A DNA stretch of 64,000 nucleotides from Synechococcus sp. WH 8020 (GCF_001040845.1 NZ_CP011941.1:110977-174976); one strand, 5' to 3'; positions 8,806 to 15,526 are shown, counted from the stretch's first letter. Notes: generated from the sequence alone by a model not told the origin. A program made the numbers and translations.

Positions 8806-9699
8806 ATGCACTTCCAGGACATCATCAGCACGCTGAATCGCTTTTGGGGAGAGCAGGGCTGCGTGTTGTTGCAGCCCTATGACACTGAAAAGGGTGCTGG
8901 AACCATGAGCCCGCATACGGTGCTTCGGGCGATTGGGCCTGAGCCCTGGGCGGTTGCTTATCCAGAACCTTGCCGGCGTCCCACCGATGGTCGTTATGGA
9001 GATAACCCCAATCGGGCGCAGCATTACTTTCAGTACCAAGTGCTGATCAAGCCCTCGCCCGATGGCGTTCAGGAAACGTATCTGGCATCCCTTGCGGCCC
9101 TAGGAATTTGTGCTGCCGATCATGACATTCGTTTTGTGGAGGACAACTGGGAGTCCCCAACGCTTGGTGCCTGGGGTGTGGGTTGGGAGGTGTGGTTGGA
9201 CGGCATGGAGGTCACCCAGTTCACCTACTTCCAGCAATGTGGAGGCATTGACTGCAAGCCCGTCTCGATTGAGATCACCTACGGCTTAGAGCGCTTAGCG
9301 ATGTACCTACAGGATGTGGAGAGCATCTGGGATTTGAGCTGGAACTCGGAACGTAGCTATGGGGATATTTGGCTTCCTTTCGAGAAGGGGCAATGTCAAT
9401 TTAATTTTGAATCATCCAATCCTGATCGCCTTAAACAGCTCTTTGCGATTTATGAGGCAGAAGCCGCTGATCTGATTGAACAACACTTGCCAGCGCCTGC
9501 TCTCGACTTTGTCTTGAAGTGCAGCCACACGTTCAATCTGTTGGAAGCTCGTGGCGTGATTTCGGTGACGGAACGTACCGCCACAATTGGACGGATTCGT
9601 AATCTGGCGCGAAAAGTAGCTGAGGCTTGGTTGGCAGAACGGGAGGCTCTGGGGTTTCCTTTGCTGCAGCCAACAGCTGCCGCGGTGGCAGATCATTGA
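8806..9699 (+). CDS. glyQ: Glycyl-tRNA synthetase alpha subunit GlyQ
   Basis: A 297-residue class II aminoacyl-tRNA synthetase alpha chain of the alpha2beta2 glycine enzyme. It begins [19 protein letters not shown], the standard family N-terminus. It contains [19 protein letters not shown] (motif 2 region) and the class II core around [16 protein letters not shown] and [13 protein letters not shown] (motif 3). The beta subunit, glyS, is not in this window, so the two subunits are unlinked here. The 220 bases between its stop and comEC show no gene. Confidence 0.97.
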   Translation: MHFQDIISTLNRFWGEQGCVLLQPYDTEKGAGTMSPHTVLRAIGPEPWAVAYPEPCRRPTDGRYGDNPNRAQHYFQYQVLIKPSPDGVQETYLASLAALGICAADHDIRFVEDNWESPTLGAWGVGWEVWLDGMEVTQFTYFQQCGGIDCKPVSIEITYGLERLAMYLQDVESIWDLSWNSERSYGDIWLPFEKGQCQFNFESSNPDRLKQLFAIYEAEAADLIEQHLPAPALDFVLKCSHTFNLLEARGVISVTERTATIGRIRNLARKVAEAWLAEREALGFPLLQPTAAAVADH

Positions 9700-9921
9700 C
9701 CTTGCTATGAATGAATCAAGCAGTATTAATTCGAAATTTGAGCCTGTTTTTGGCGCCTACCTGTTGGATTGATTGAGTCCAGATACGTCTGTCAGTGATT
9801 GTTTTTAAAACCGCTCTGACTTGATGTAAGCAAGCCTCTTCAAAGTATGGGCCTGGGGGTATCGCTTTTCTCCTTTGTTGTTTGAGGGGAATGCTTCAAC
9901 CAGCTTGATGGCTCAGCGTTG

Positions 9922-11889
9922 ATGAACGTTGCTCTTTGGCTGGTTCTCTTGATGCTTGCCACTCAGCTTGGTGCCGCCTTTCCCCAGGGGATTCAGCATT
10001 GGTGTGTGGTGTTGGTTGGGCTTGCTGCGGCTGTTCTGTTGATCTGCCGCCGGTTTCCACTTCCAGGCTGGAGGCTGTTTCTTCTTGTTCTCGTGCTCTG
10101 TGGCTTGTTGCTGCGCTCGTCTACGGGGCAAGAGGCCATGCCCTCATCACTGGATCCTCTTCAGCTTGTGTCAAGCGGCTCCGATCAGAAGCCGCTGGTG
10201 ATTGAGGGCCGTGCCCTCGCTGATGCACCTGTGCGTAGGGGGCGCTGCCAAGCCCTGCTGCAGGTGAACCATCTTGGTGGCCAGAGTCGCGATGGTCGCA
10301 CCGAACTGGTTGTAGACCCCTGCCTTCAGATGTTGCGCAAAGGCTCATTGGTCAGGGCTCAGGGTCAGCTCGTGACTCCTGCAGTTGCAACCCATCCCCT
10401 ACTTCCTAATCCAGCTGAACGCTTGGCGGATCAAGGGTGTTGGAGCCAATTCCGCACCAAGCAGGTGGAGCTGATCCAGCAAGAACACACTCCTCTGGCT
10501 GATGGGCGTCGTCTGATCGCTGCTCGATTTCAAGACTTAGCAGGGGAGCACTCAGGTGGACTACTGGCCGCATTGGTGCTTGGGGGTGGGCAAGTAGAGC
10601 TCAGCTCAGAGCTGCGAGAGGCCTTTCGAGTCGCGGGTTTATCCCATGCATTAGCAGCATCTGGATTTCACCTTTCAGTGCTGTTAGGAGCCACGCTTGC
10701 CCTGACGCGCAGGGTTGACATGCTCTTGCGATTGGCGGCTGGAGCTGGTGCCATGGCTGTTTTCCTTGCCCTGGCGGGCGGGCAGCCATCGGTTGTTCGC
10801 GCTGTGTTGATGGGAGCTACCGCCCTCTTGATTCGAGAACGGGGCTCTCGAACTCAACCCTTGGGTGTGTTGCTCACCACATTGGTGTTGATGCTGTTGG
10901 TACACCCCTCCTGGGCACGTTCCATTGGTTTTCAGCTCAGTGCCGCTGCGACAGCTGGCTTAGTGCTCAGTTCGCAGCCATTAGAGCAGTGGCTCCTGCA
11001 GCTCTGTCCTCAGCGTTGGATACGAGTTTTGGCCCCTGCCCTGTCGGTGCCAGTGGCGGCGCTGCTCTGGACCCTTCCCCTGCAAATCCTGCATTTCGGA
11101 TCTGTGCCTTTGTATGCGCTGGTTAGCAACCTGATCGCTGCACCTTTGCTGGCACCGCTCACCCTTTCGGCGATGATCCTGGCGCTGCTGACCTTAATGC
11201 TGCCAACGGCGATCGCTGCACTGGTGATGCCAGTGTTGGTTTCGCCGGTGCAGCAGTTGGCGTCGTTGTTGATCGCTTTGGTGCATTGGATCAGTTCCTG
11301 GCCCCATGCCCAGTTGCTCACGGGACATCCGCAGCCTTGGGTGGTGCTGGTCGTCGTGCTGGCGCTTCTCCCTTGGGCCTTGCCGTCCCTGCATCATTGG
11401 CGCTGCAGGGCTTTCCCTCTTTTACTCTTGGCCACGCTGGTGCAAGCCAGCGTTCAGCTCAGCGATGAGCTTGTCATGGTGCGGCAGTGGGGGAGACACT
11501 GGCTACTGGCCCGTCATCAGGGGCGCGCCGCGCTGATCAGCAGTCACGGAGATTTGCTCAGTTGCCAGTTGGCTCAGCAACTTGGGCATGGTTATGGACA
11601 CCCACGCTTGGACTGGGTCGTGGTGATGGATCCAGTGGCGAGCGATCACAGCCGTTGTTGGACTGAACTAGCGCACACCGTTCGGGCTGAGCATCAGGGA
11701 GAGCCTCCTTTGCTGCCAGGTCAACGCCTGCAAAGCCCTGGTTTGATGCTTCGCCCACTGGGAGGCCAAGATCGTCGTTGGTATTTGCGCGTGAATGGTC
11801 AATCCCATCGACTCAGGCAATCAAGCGGTGGAGCCTTAAGATGGGACGACGCTCGTGAAGCGTTTGGAGAGGTGGCAGAGCCCGGTTGA
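9922..11889 (+). CDS. comEC: ComEC/Rec2-family DNA uptake channel protein
   Basis: A 655-residue polytopic membrane protein. Residues 80-180 match the OB-like N-terminal domain, and HALAASGFHLSVLLGA near 243-258 is the ComEC signature. It is followed by 8-10 membrane spans. In transformable bacteria ComEC carries single-stranded DNA across the inner membrane. The C-terminal 140 residues occupy the place of the metallo-beta-lactamase-like domain, but I see no HxHxDH motif, so that domain seems degenerate. TTG 9919 is an alternative start. The last eight codons lie inside the tRNA-Ser gene: the TGA at 11887-11889 is in its D-arm region. Confidence 0.85.
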   Translation: MNVALWLVLLMLATQLGAAFPQGIQHWCVVLVGLAAAVLLICRRFPLPGWRLFLLVLVLCGLLLRSSTGQEAMPSSLDPLQLVSSGSDQKPLVIEGRALADAPVRRGRCQALLQVNHLGGQSRDGRTELVVDPCLQMLRKGSLVRAQGQLVTPAVATHPLLPNPAERLADQGCWSQFRTKQVELIQQEHTPLADGRRLIAARFQDLAGEHSGGLLAALVLGGGQVELSSELREAFRVAGLSHALAASGFHLSVLLGATLALTRRVDMLLRLAAGAGAMAVFLALAGGQPSVVRAVLMGATALLIRERGSRTQPLGVLLTTLVLMLLVHPSWARSIGFQLSAAATAGLVLSSQPLEQWLLQLCPQRWIRVLAPALSVPVAALLWTLPLQILHFGSVPLYALVSNLIAAPLLAPLTLSAMILALLTLMLPTAIAALVMPVLVSPVQQLASLLIALVHWISSWPHAQLLTGHPQPWVVLVVVLALLPWALPSLHHWRCRAFPLLLLATLVQASVQLSDELVMVRQWGRHWLLARHQGRAALISSHGDLLSCQLAQQLGHGYGHPRLDWVVVMDPVASDHSRCWTELAHTVRAEHQGEPPLLPGQRLQSPGLMLRPLGGQDRRWYLRVNGQSHRLRQSSGGALRWDDAREAFGEVAEPG

Positions 11890-11952
11890 ATGCGCACGAC
11901 TCGAAATCGTGTAGGGGTAACACCCTCGTGGGTTCGAATCCCACCCTCTCCG
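11866..11952 (+). tRNA. tRNA-Ser(CGA)
   Basis: An 87-base type II tRNA. The acceptor arm is GGAGAGG (11866-11872) with CCTCTCC (11945-11951), discriminator G at 11952. The anticodon stem CACGA/TCGTG (11895-11899, 11907-11911) closes the loop CTCGAAA with anticodon CGA at 11902-11904. The T-arm GGTTCGAATCC is intact, and the long variable arm is typical of serine tRNA. No CCA is encoded. Its 5' 24 bases overlap the comEC coding sequence. A decayed copy of its 3' end lies at 12848. Confidence 0.97.
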
Positions 11953-11956
11953 TTTT
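11937..11956 (+). repeat. tRNA-Ser 3' end, candidate attachment-site copy 1
   Basis: The sequence AATCCCACCCTCTCCGTTTT spans the T-arm end, acceptor strand and four bases beyond the tRNA. It recurs at 12848-12867 with 18 of 20 bases identical. Direct copies of a tRNA 3' end are the usual footprint of tyrosine-recombinase integration. Confidence 0.5.
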
Positions 11957-12068
11957 AGATGAGTCCGAATAAGCGCTTTTTCAACACCATTCTTGTGATG
12001 CTCTGAATGATGGGCGGTTATCTCATCTGAAATGTGCCTTTAGGGAGCATTTTCAGTCCATTGGGTCC

Positions 12069-12266
12069 TTGCAGTTCACTCTTTCCCCTGTCTGGCGAGA
12101 ACGCAAGCAGGGAAACCAGCAGCTCGAAGAAAGACTGCGGTGGCAAGAAAAAGGCGAGGATTGCCAATGGCGTCATTCAGATGGCAGCTACTGGTCTCTC
12201 TGCTATTTCCTAGGCAGCAAGCGCTCTTGGCTTCTGTGCTGTGAAGCAAGAGAACAAGGTGTGTAA
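12069..12266 (+). CDS. Small Trp/Cys-rich hypothetical protein (uncertain)
   Basis: A 65-residue ORF starting at TTG 12069. It has a charged middle (RERKQGNQQLEERLRWQEKG) and six Trp plus three Cys in a short length. No family is recognised. It lies 116 bases past tRNA-Ser in the accessory stretch. A second ORF (12241-12342) overlaps its end in another frame. It could be an open frame by chance. Confidence 0.3.
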   Translation: MQFTLSPVWRERKQGNQQLEERLRWQEKGEDCQWRHSDGSYWSLCYFLGSKRSWLLCCEAREQGV

Positions 12267-12342
12267 CGGTTGCGTTGAAGAGGTCATTGCTGTCGGTCAG
12301 ACCAATGCGCAGGCAGTCCGCTTCCGTAACGGCGGGAACTGA
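12241..12342 (+). CDS. 33-residue CxxC micro-protein candidate
   Basis: GTG at 12241 opens a 33-codon frame to the TGA at 12340-12342. The peptide contains CNGCVEEVIAVGQTNAQAV and ends FRNGGN. The CxxC and regular alternation look protein-like, and the ORF overlaps the end of the upstream 65-residue ORF by 26 bases. It is too short to assess by eye; conservation in related strains would decide. Confidence 0.3.
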   Translation: MKQENKVCNGCVEEVIAVGQTNAQAVRFRNGGN

Positions 12343-12413
12343 ATAGGGAGTTCCGCAAAACATCACTACATAACCTCTGTGACTCACGTCTCAGAGATCT
12401 TTCTTTTGGTTTT

Positions 12414-12469
12414 GATCGCATAGAGAATCGGTGTCTGTCCCTACAAAAGAGTTCATCTGGATACATAAC
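12414..12469 (+). repeat. Tandem RNA-like unit, conserved 56-base block, copy 1
   Basis: This block matches 12546-12601 at 48 of 56 positions without gaps. The core CTACAAAAGAGTTCATC is identical in both. It is followed 38 bases later by an intrinsic terminator. The spacing between copies is 132 bases. Confidence 0.75.
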
Positions 12470-12506
12470 ACTGGCTCCGTTCCTCACACGGGACAGCACA
12501 GCGAGG

Positions 12507-12537
12507 AGGAAGGTTTTGAGAAACCTTCCTTTTTTTT
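12507..12537 (+). terminator. Strong intrinsic terminator of unit 1
   Basis: The stem AGGAAGGTTT/AAACCTTCCT (12507-12516 with 12521-12530), perfect over 10 pairs, has a TGAG tetraloop and is followed by T8 (12530-12537). This is one of the clearest Rho-independent terminators in the window. It ends a plus-strand transcript although no plus-strand gene precedes it closely. Confidence 0.85.
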
Positions 12538-12545
12538 GGTCTGCT

Positions 12546-12601
12546 GACCTCATAGGGATTTGGTGCTTGTCCCTACAAAAGAGTTCATCCGGATACATAA
12601 A
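12546..12601 (+). repeat. Tandem RNA-like unit, conserved 56-base block, copy 2
   Basis: The second copy of the block at 12414-12469, 48 of 56 identical, starting 8 bases after the first terminator's T-run. The identical core begins at 12573. Confidence 0.75.
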
Positions 12602-12648
12602 AATGCTCATAACCCAAGGAGGTGGTCCTTGGGGATGCGTCGTCATGG

Positions 12649-12678
12649 GGGAGGTTGTGGAAGGCCTTCCTTTTTTTT
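12649..12678 (+). terminator. Intrinsic terminator of unit 2
   Basis: GGGAGG (12649-12654) pairs with CCTTCC (12665-12670) with one G-U, or a shorter GGAA/TTCC hairpin forms from the palindrome GGAAGGCCTTCC (12659-12670). T8 follows at 12671-12678. The end CCTTCC-T8 is identical to that of unit 1. Confidence 0.6.
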
Positions 12679-12741
12679 GCTTGGGTTCTGTTGTCTGACC
12701 TCGCTGGAAGTGAAGTCATTTAGAGGGTTTTGGTTAGTGGT

Positions 12742-12781
12742 CCAACAAGTCCAAACGAAGTGTTATTGGATGTCTTGTTGG
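12742..12781. other. Long imperfect inverted repeat (hairpin)
   Basis: CCAACAAG (12742-12749) pairs perfectly with CTTGTTGG (12774-12781), and the next TCCAA pairs with TTGGA (12766-12770), leaving a TGT bulge and an 11-base loop. There is no T-run, so it is not a simple terminator. It lies 67 bases before the tRNA-Ser-like repeat at 12848. Confidence 0.5.
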
Positions 12782-12847
12782 AAATCAGTATCTTCTCTTC
12801 TGTTTGGCCCTAAATCGAGATTGAAGCTGATTTTTAACCCTATATAT

Positions 12848-12867
12848 AATTCCACCCTCTTCGTTTT
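12848..12867 (+). repeat. Decayed copy of the tRNA-Ser 3' end (candidate attachment-site copy 2)
   Basis: AATTCCACCCTCTTCGTTTT matches tRNA-Ser positions 11937-11956 at 18 of 20 bases; both differences are C to T. No tRNA structure surrounds it. The 891 bases between the two copies hold the tandem RNA-like units. The recombinase and AlpA remnants lie beyond this copy, so it may be an internal scar of one of several insertions. Confidence 0.5.
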
Positions 12868-13071
12868 GAGTTTGTCTCAGGACTGATCGGAAACCCATGA
12901 ATGCAAGGCAATGGGTCTGGTAGTTTTTCCTGCCTCACGGTTTCTATGAGCAGATGATCTGGTGGCAAAGCAGAAGTTTACTTTTAGGTGCTAAGCCTTT
13001 ATAAGTGTTTCGCTGTTCAGGAATTTTGTTTCTGCTTCAAGAACTAGACCCCACTAGTTGCAAAGCAAGGA

Positions 13072-13721
13072 TCAGTCTATTGCAGAGTTTTGAGATTTGA
13101 TATGCCTTGAGGCATCTTCGATAGCGCATAGCAGCCCAATTAAAAGGAAGGCTCCGCCAAATATTTTGGTCCACTCCTCAAGATGAGCCAGGTACTGGCG
13201 GACGTGGATAGGCAATCTGAAATATGGACTGAAATCGCATGCAACCATTACAAAAGCCATTGTAAGAGAATATTTGGCGAATTTCATAAACCTTGTGGAG
13301 AAGCGAAAATAACTTCTGCTGTAAAAAACGAAAAAAGCACCAATGACTCCATAAATGCCAACAATTATGTCGTCAATTCTGTCGCTTAAGCGAGTCTCTT
13401 TCCAGCCAAATGCCGAATGTATCGTGTAATCTATTCGCTCGTGAAACATGAAGCTATCGTCCATTGCTAAAAAGCAAAGCCCAAGGCTAAAAAGATCCAT
13501 ATGGAGAATTCGGTAAGCTTTATCCCTCCGCTTCTTAGGTTTAATATGAAAGGTATGATTATGCTGGCCAGTGAGCATGAGGCTAATTGCAAAGTTGAAA
13601 CTGTGGTGATTATTGAGTTTTCTTTGTAAGAGGGTGCCGTCAATAGAATCGCTACAAGGTAAGCAATGTAAGTAACCAGTATGAATTGCTTGAGGTATTT
13701 AACGCGAAAGTTTTGAATCAT
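13072..13721 (-). pseudogene. Multi-span membrane protein split by a single-base frameshift
   Basis: Two minus-strand frames join into one coherent protein of about 216 residues. The first (13721-13467) runs MIQNFRVKYLKQF to LALGFAF and stops. The second, open from 13578 to 13072, continues as LAMDDSFMFHERIDYTIH and ends SQNSAID. The break is at an A5 run on the plus strand (13469-13473): one extra base there, or a -1 slip on the T5 of the mRNA, restores the frame. Six or so hydrophobic spans and a DDSFMFHE motif between spans 2 and 3 are visible. No family is recognised. A sequencing error, a real mutation or programmed slippage are all possible. Confidence 0.6.
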
Positions 13722-13895
13722 TTTTAGCTAATGAGAGTTGAGGTGGGTTTTAGAAGGTAAAGGTTTGGTGTAAAATCTGAGGCCAAGTTCTTCGATATTG
13801 TTGGCTTCGGGCAAGGTTTTTATCCTTCAAAAGCTTGCGTAGCGTATTAGATACTTTAGCACTGATAGGCCTCAATAAAGCGCACTCAAGTTGCC

Positions 13896-14083
13896 ATGCT
13901 TAAAATATATCAAGTTCATTCATTCAAAGTCTGGCTCGTTGATATCACTCTCGAAGGCATCCCATCTATCGCTCGATTGCTGCATGGGAGTTTCCAAAGC
14001 AGGTTCCGATTGGCGGCAACACGGTCGTCTGGACTGAGTCTTCGGTCTATGAGTGGATGTCAGATCGAATCAAAGAGGCATGA
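13896..14083 (+). pseudogene. Broken AlpA-type phage regulator/excisionase
   Basis: Frame 3 starts at ATG 13896 with MLKIYQVHSFKV. About 60 bases on, a different frame continues with PIYRSIAAWEFPKQVPIGG, then NTVVWTESSVYEWMSDRI, and ends KEA-stop at 14081-14083. AlpA/MerR-like excisionases of integrated elements have this layout: an IYR recognition helix, then FPK-x-V-x-IG, then a W-x-E-S wing and a final amphipathic helix. At least one frameshift near 13950-13960 disables it. The family call comes from conceptual translation by eye. It lies upstream of the recombinase remnant at 14645 on the same strand, the usual neighbour. Confidence 0.5.
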
Positions 14084-14554
14084 CCCCAGGCTTGGGTATG
14101 CCGTTAGAGGCAGGGCGTTCACGCGTCCTGATTTTTTTGTGCCTGGCGTAGATGCCTGGTTGTCCAGGATCTCCATAGGGGGGGGGCTGGTCCCTTGAAA
14201 TCGTCCAGGGCATTTCCCTTCGTGAGTTGGATGAAGGGGGGACCCGTACTCCTGTTGGCGGTTCTCTCCGTATCCAGATCCCAATGCCCGTCCGATCCTG
14301 ATGGGGTCGAGCAGTTCATGAGGGACCGGACCTCTGGGGTTGAGCACCCAGGGGTCTTTTTCTGTCAGAAGCCTCGTCCTGAGATGTTTCAGGGGGGTGT
14401 CAGGGCGTCTCCTTCGGCGACATCCTTTGTGTTGGTATGTTCGAGCGCGAATTCGGAAAACAACACTCAGAGCCTCTCAGGGAAACTTATTTGGGGTAAA
14501 GCCGGCTTCATCCCAGCATCTCTGTTCTAAGTAGGTCCTGGTAGATCTTCTGGT
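14084..14554. other. Gene-poor G-tract-rich interval
   Basis: Open frames exist on both strands, but none has a convincing protein pattern. The plus strand has repeated G-runs, including nine G at about 14177-14185 and GGGGGG at 14237 and 14393. One short stretch near 14195-14285 reads LEIVQGISLREL in one frame before a stop, so it may be further decayed element sequence. A terminator follows at 14555. Confidence 0.4.
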
Positions 14555-14586
14555 GTCCCCAACCCGTTGTGGTGAGGGACTTTTTT
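14555..14586 (+). terminator. Intrinsic terminator
   Basis: GTCCC (14555-14559) pairs with GGGAC (14576-14580), with extra inner pairing of CAAC with GTTG, followed by T6 (14581-14586). It would end a plus-strand transcript from the gene-poor interval upstream or from the AlpA remnant region. Confidence 0.65.
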
Positions 14587-14644
14587 ATTCCTTGGTGTTC
14601 TTGGGTGTGCCTAGAAACGCCAGGGTGTGCAGTAACAGAGTTAG

Positions 14645-14850
14645 GTGAATCCTCAAATGTCTTTCACTGACTCAGAAGTTTGTGTAAAGACTTCGTGGAG
14701 CAAAAGACAGAAAAAGAGTTGTGGTGATTCGTTCTGTTTGGTCGTGGAACCCATCAGCAAATGGGGAGGCGTCGCCTATCGGCATCACCCGATTCTCTCC
14801 CTGAAGTCCCAAAAATGGGGGAAAGATGGTTGAGGTCTGAATCGGTCCTT
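14645..14850 (+). pseudogene. Decayed N-terminus of a tyrosine recombinase (phage-type integrase)
   Basis: GTG 14645 opens MSFTDSEVCVKTSWSKRQKK, then GDSFCLVVEPISKWGG, resembling the arm-binding domain that starts many phage and island integrases (T-D near the start, then G-D/DG, then a hydrophobic V-x-P block). The frame then shifts by one. From 14766 the other frame reads SPIGITRFSP, a stop, SPKNGGKMVEV, a stop, IG, which is the pattern expected next in such domains. Two stops and one frameshift within 90 bases mean it is dead, and no catalytic domain (R-H-R-Y) remains in the following 200 bases. The family call is from memory of the pattern and needs a profile search. Confidence 0.5.
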
Positions 14851-14898
14851 AAAGGTATCTGGGATGGTCAGGGGAGTTGTGTGGATCTTGATTGACGA

Positions 14899-14917
14899 TC
14901 CTAAATGTTATTTAGGA
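14899..14917. repeat. Perfect palindrome, 8-base arms
   Basis: TCCTAAAT and ATTTAGGA flank a 3-base spacer (GTT). There is no T-run after it, so an operator or a cruciform-prone site is more likely than a terminator. No intact gene starts nearby. Confidence 0.4.
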
Positions 14918-15054
14918 ATAGACTAGTTGTCCGCAGCTTCAGTTATACGCGCTTCTTTTTTTTGATTGCTATGAATTGCTGGTCACGGCGTGTTTTGTAT
15001 CACTCATTCTTTTTGGAGTTGTCTATGATGTTCGCAGAGTAGATTTTCGGTCGA

Positions 15055-15312
15055 CTAAGAATGAAACAAGAGGACTAGGCCCTGGCTAACTTGATGGAAT
15101 TCACGCTCTTCCCGGCTTAAATCCAGCCCAATCTCTAAACCTTCCTTTAAAGCATTTTCAAATGGTGGCGTGGAAGGCGGAGACGCGTCGATCCATAACG
15201 CCGCGATTCCAATCGCCGTGGCGTGCCATCGAAAGCTCCCTGTTTCTCCGATCGTTGGCTCCTGGAGAGCTTCTTCGAGAAGTGCGCTGATGGACGTTTC
15301 GGTGGAAGTCAT
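15055..15312 (-). CDS. Conserved-looking hypothetical protein
   Basis: An 85-residue protein, MTSTETSISALLEEALQEP at the start, then a hydrophobic middle RWHATAIGIAALWID and an acidic amphipathic helix ending VLLFHS. Composition matches core genes, so I place the right edge of the accessory stretch just before it. No motif or partner suggests a function. It is convergent with the element remnants and divergent from the sugar transferase gene; positions 15313-15526 hold no other gene. Confidence 0.6.
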   Translation of the reverse strand: MTSTETSISALLEEALQEPTIGETGSFRWHATAIGIAALWIDASPPSTPPFENALKEGLEIGLDLSREEREFHQVSQGLVLLFHS

Positions 15313-15526
15313 GCCCTAGCTTCGGAATTCTTGCTCTTTGCCGCAATTGGCTGAGAGACTTCTTGATCTGTTTCTGTCAGCAAATGCTGTTATCCACCGC
15401 TGAGACGGGTGCGCTACTGCGAGTCGAAATCAGCAGTGGTTCCTGTGCCTTTGCGGTGACTGGCCATTTTTCCCTTTTGGCTAGGCCCTGTTGCGGTTCA
15501 GTGGGGTGAGACTCAAGGGTTACTTG

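Larger units (their letters stand above)
12414..12537 (+). ncRNA. Candidate small RNA unit 1
   Basis: The conserved 56-base block is followed by a perfect hairpin-T8 terminator, with no ORF on the plus strand. A second unit built the same way starts at 12546. I infer a terminated transcript of roughly 100-120 bases. The promoter and exact 5' end are not determinable here. A minus-strand reading frame also crosses both blocks (repeating MYPDELFCRD), so a coding explanation on the other strand is not excluded. Confidence 0.4.
12546..12678 (+). ncRNA. Candidate small RNA unit 2
   Basis: Same layout as unit 1: conserved block, then a divergent middle containing a CCAAGGA/TCCTTGG hairpin, then CCTTCC plus T8. 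The preserved end structure with a changed middle suggests a duplicated RNA gene family and not a coding repeat. The 5' end is unknown. Confidence 0.38.

Noticed and set aside
12284-12646. 120-codon minus-strand ORF across the tandem RNA-like units as a main gene
   Set aside because: Its length comes from the repeat, it crosses a strong plus-strand terminator and the non-repeat parts show no protein pattern. The repeated peptide is noted as a finding.
12414-12678. CRISPR array
   Set aside because: Only two imperfect 56-base copies, with terminators between; no repeat-spacer regularity anywhere in the window.
14060-14347. Overlapping ORFs on both strands in the G-rich interval (95 and 111 codons)
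   Set aside because: Compositions are those of chance open frames in G-rich DNA; no family pattern.
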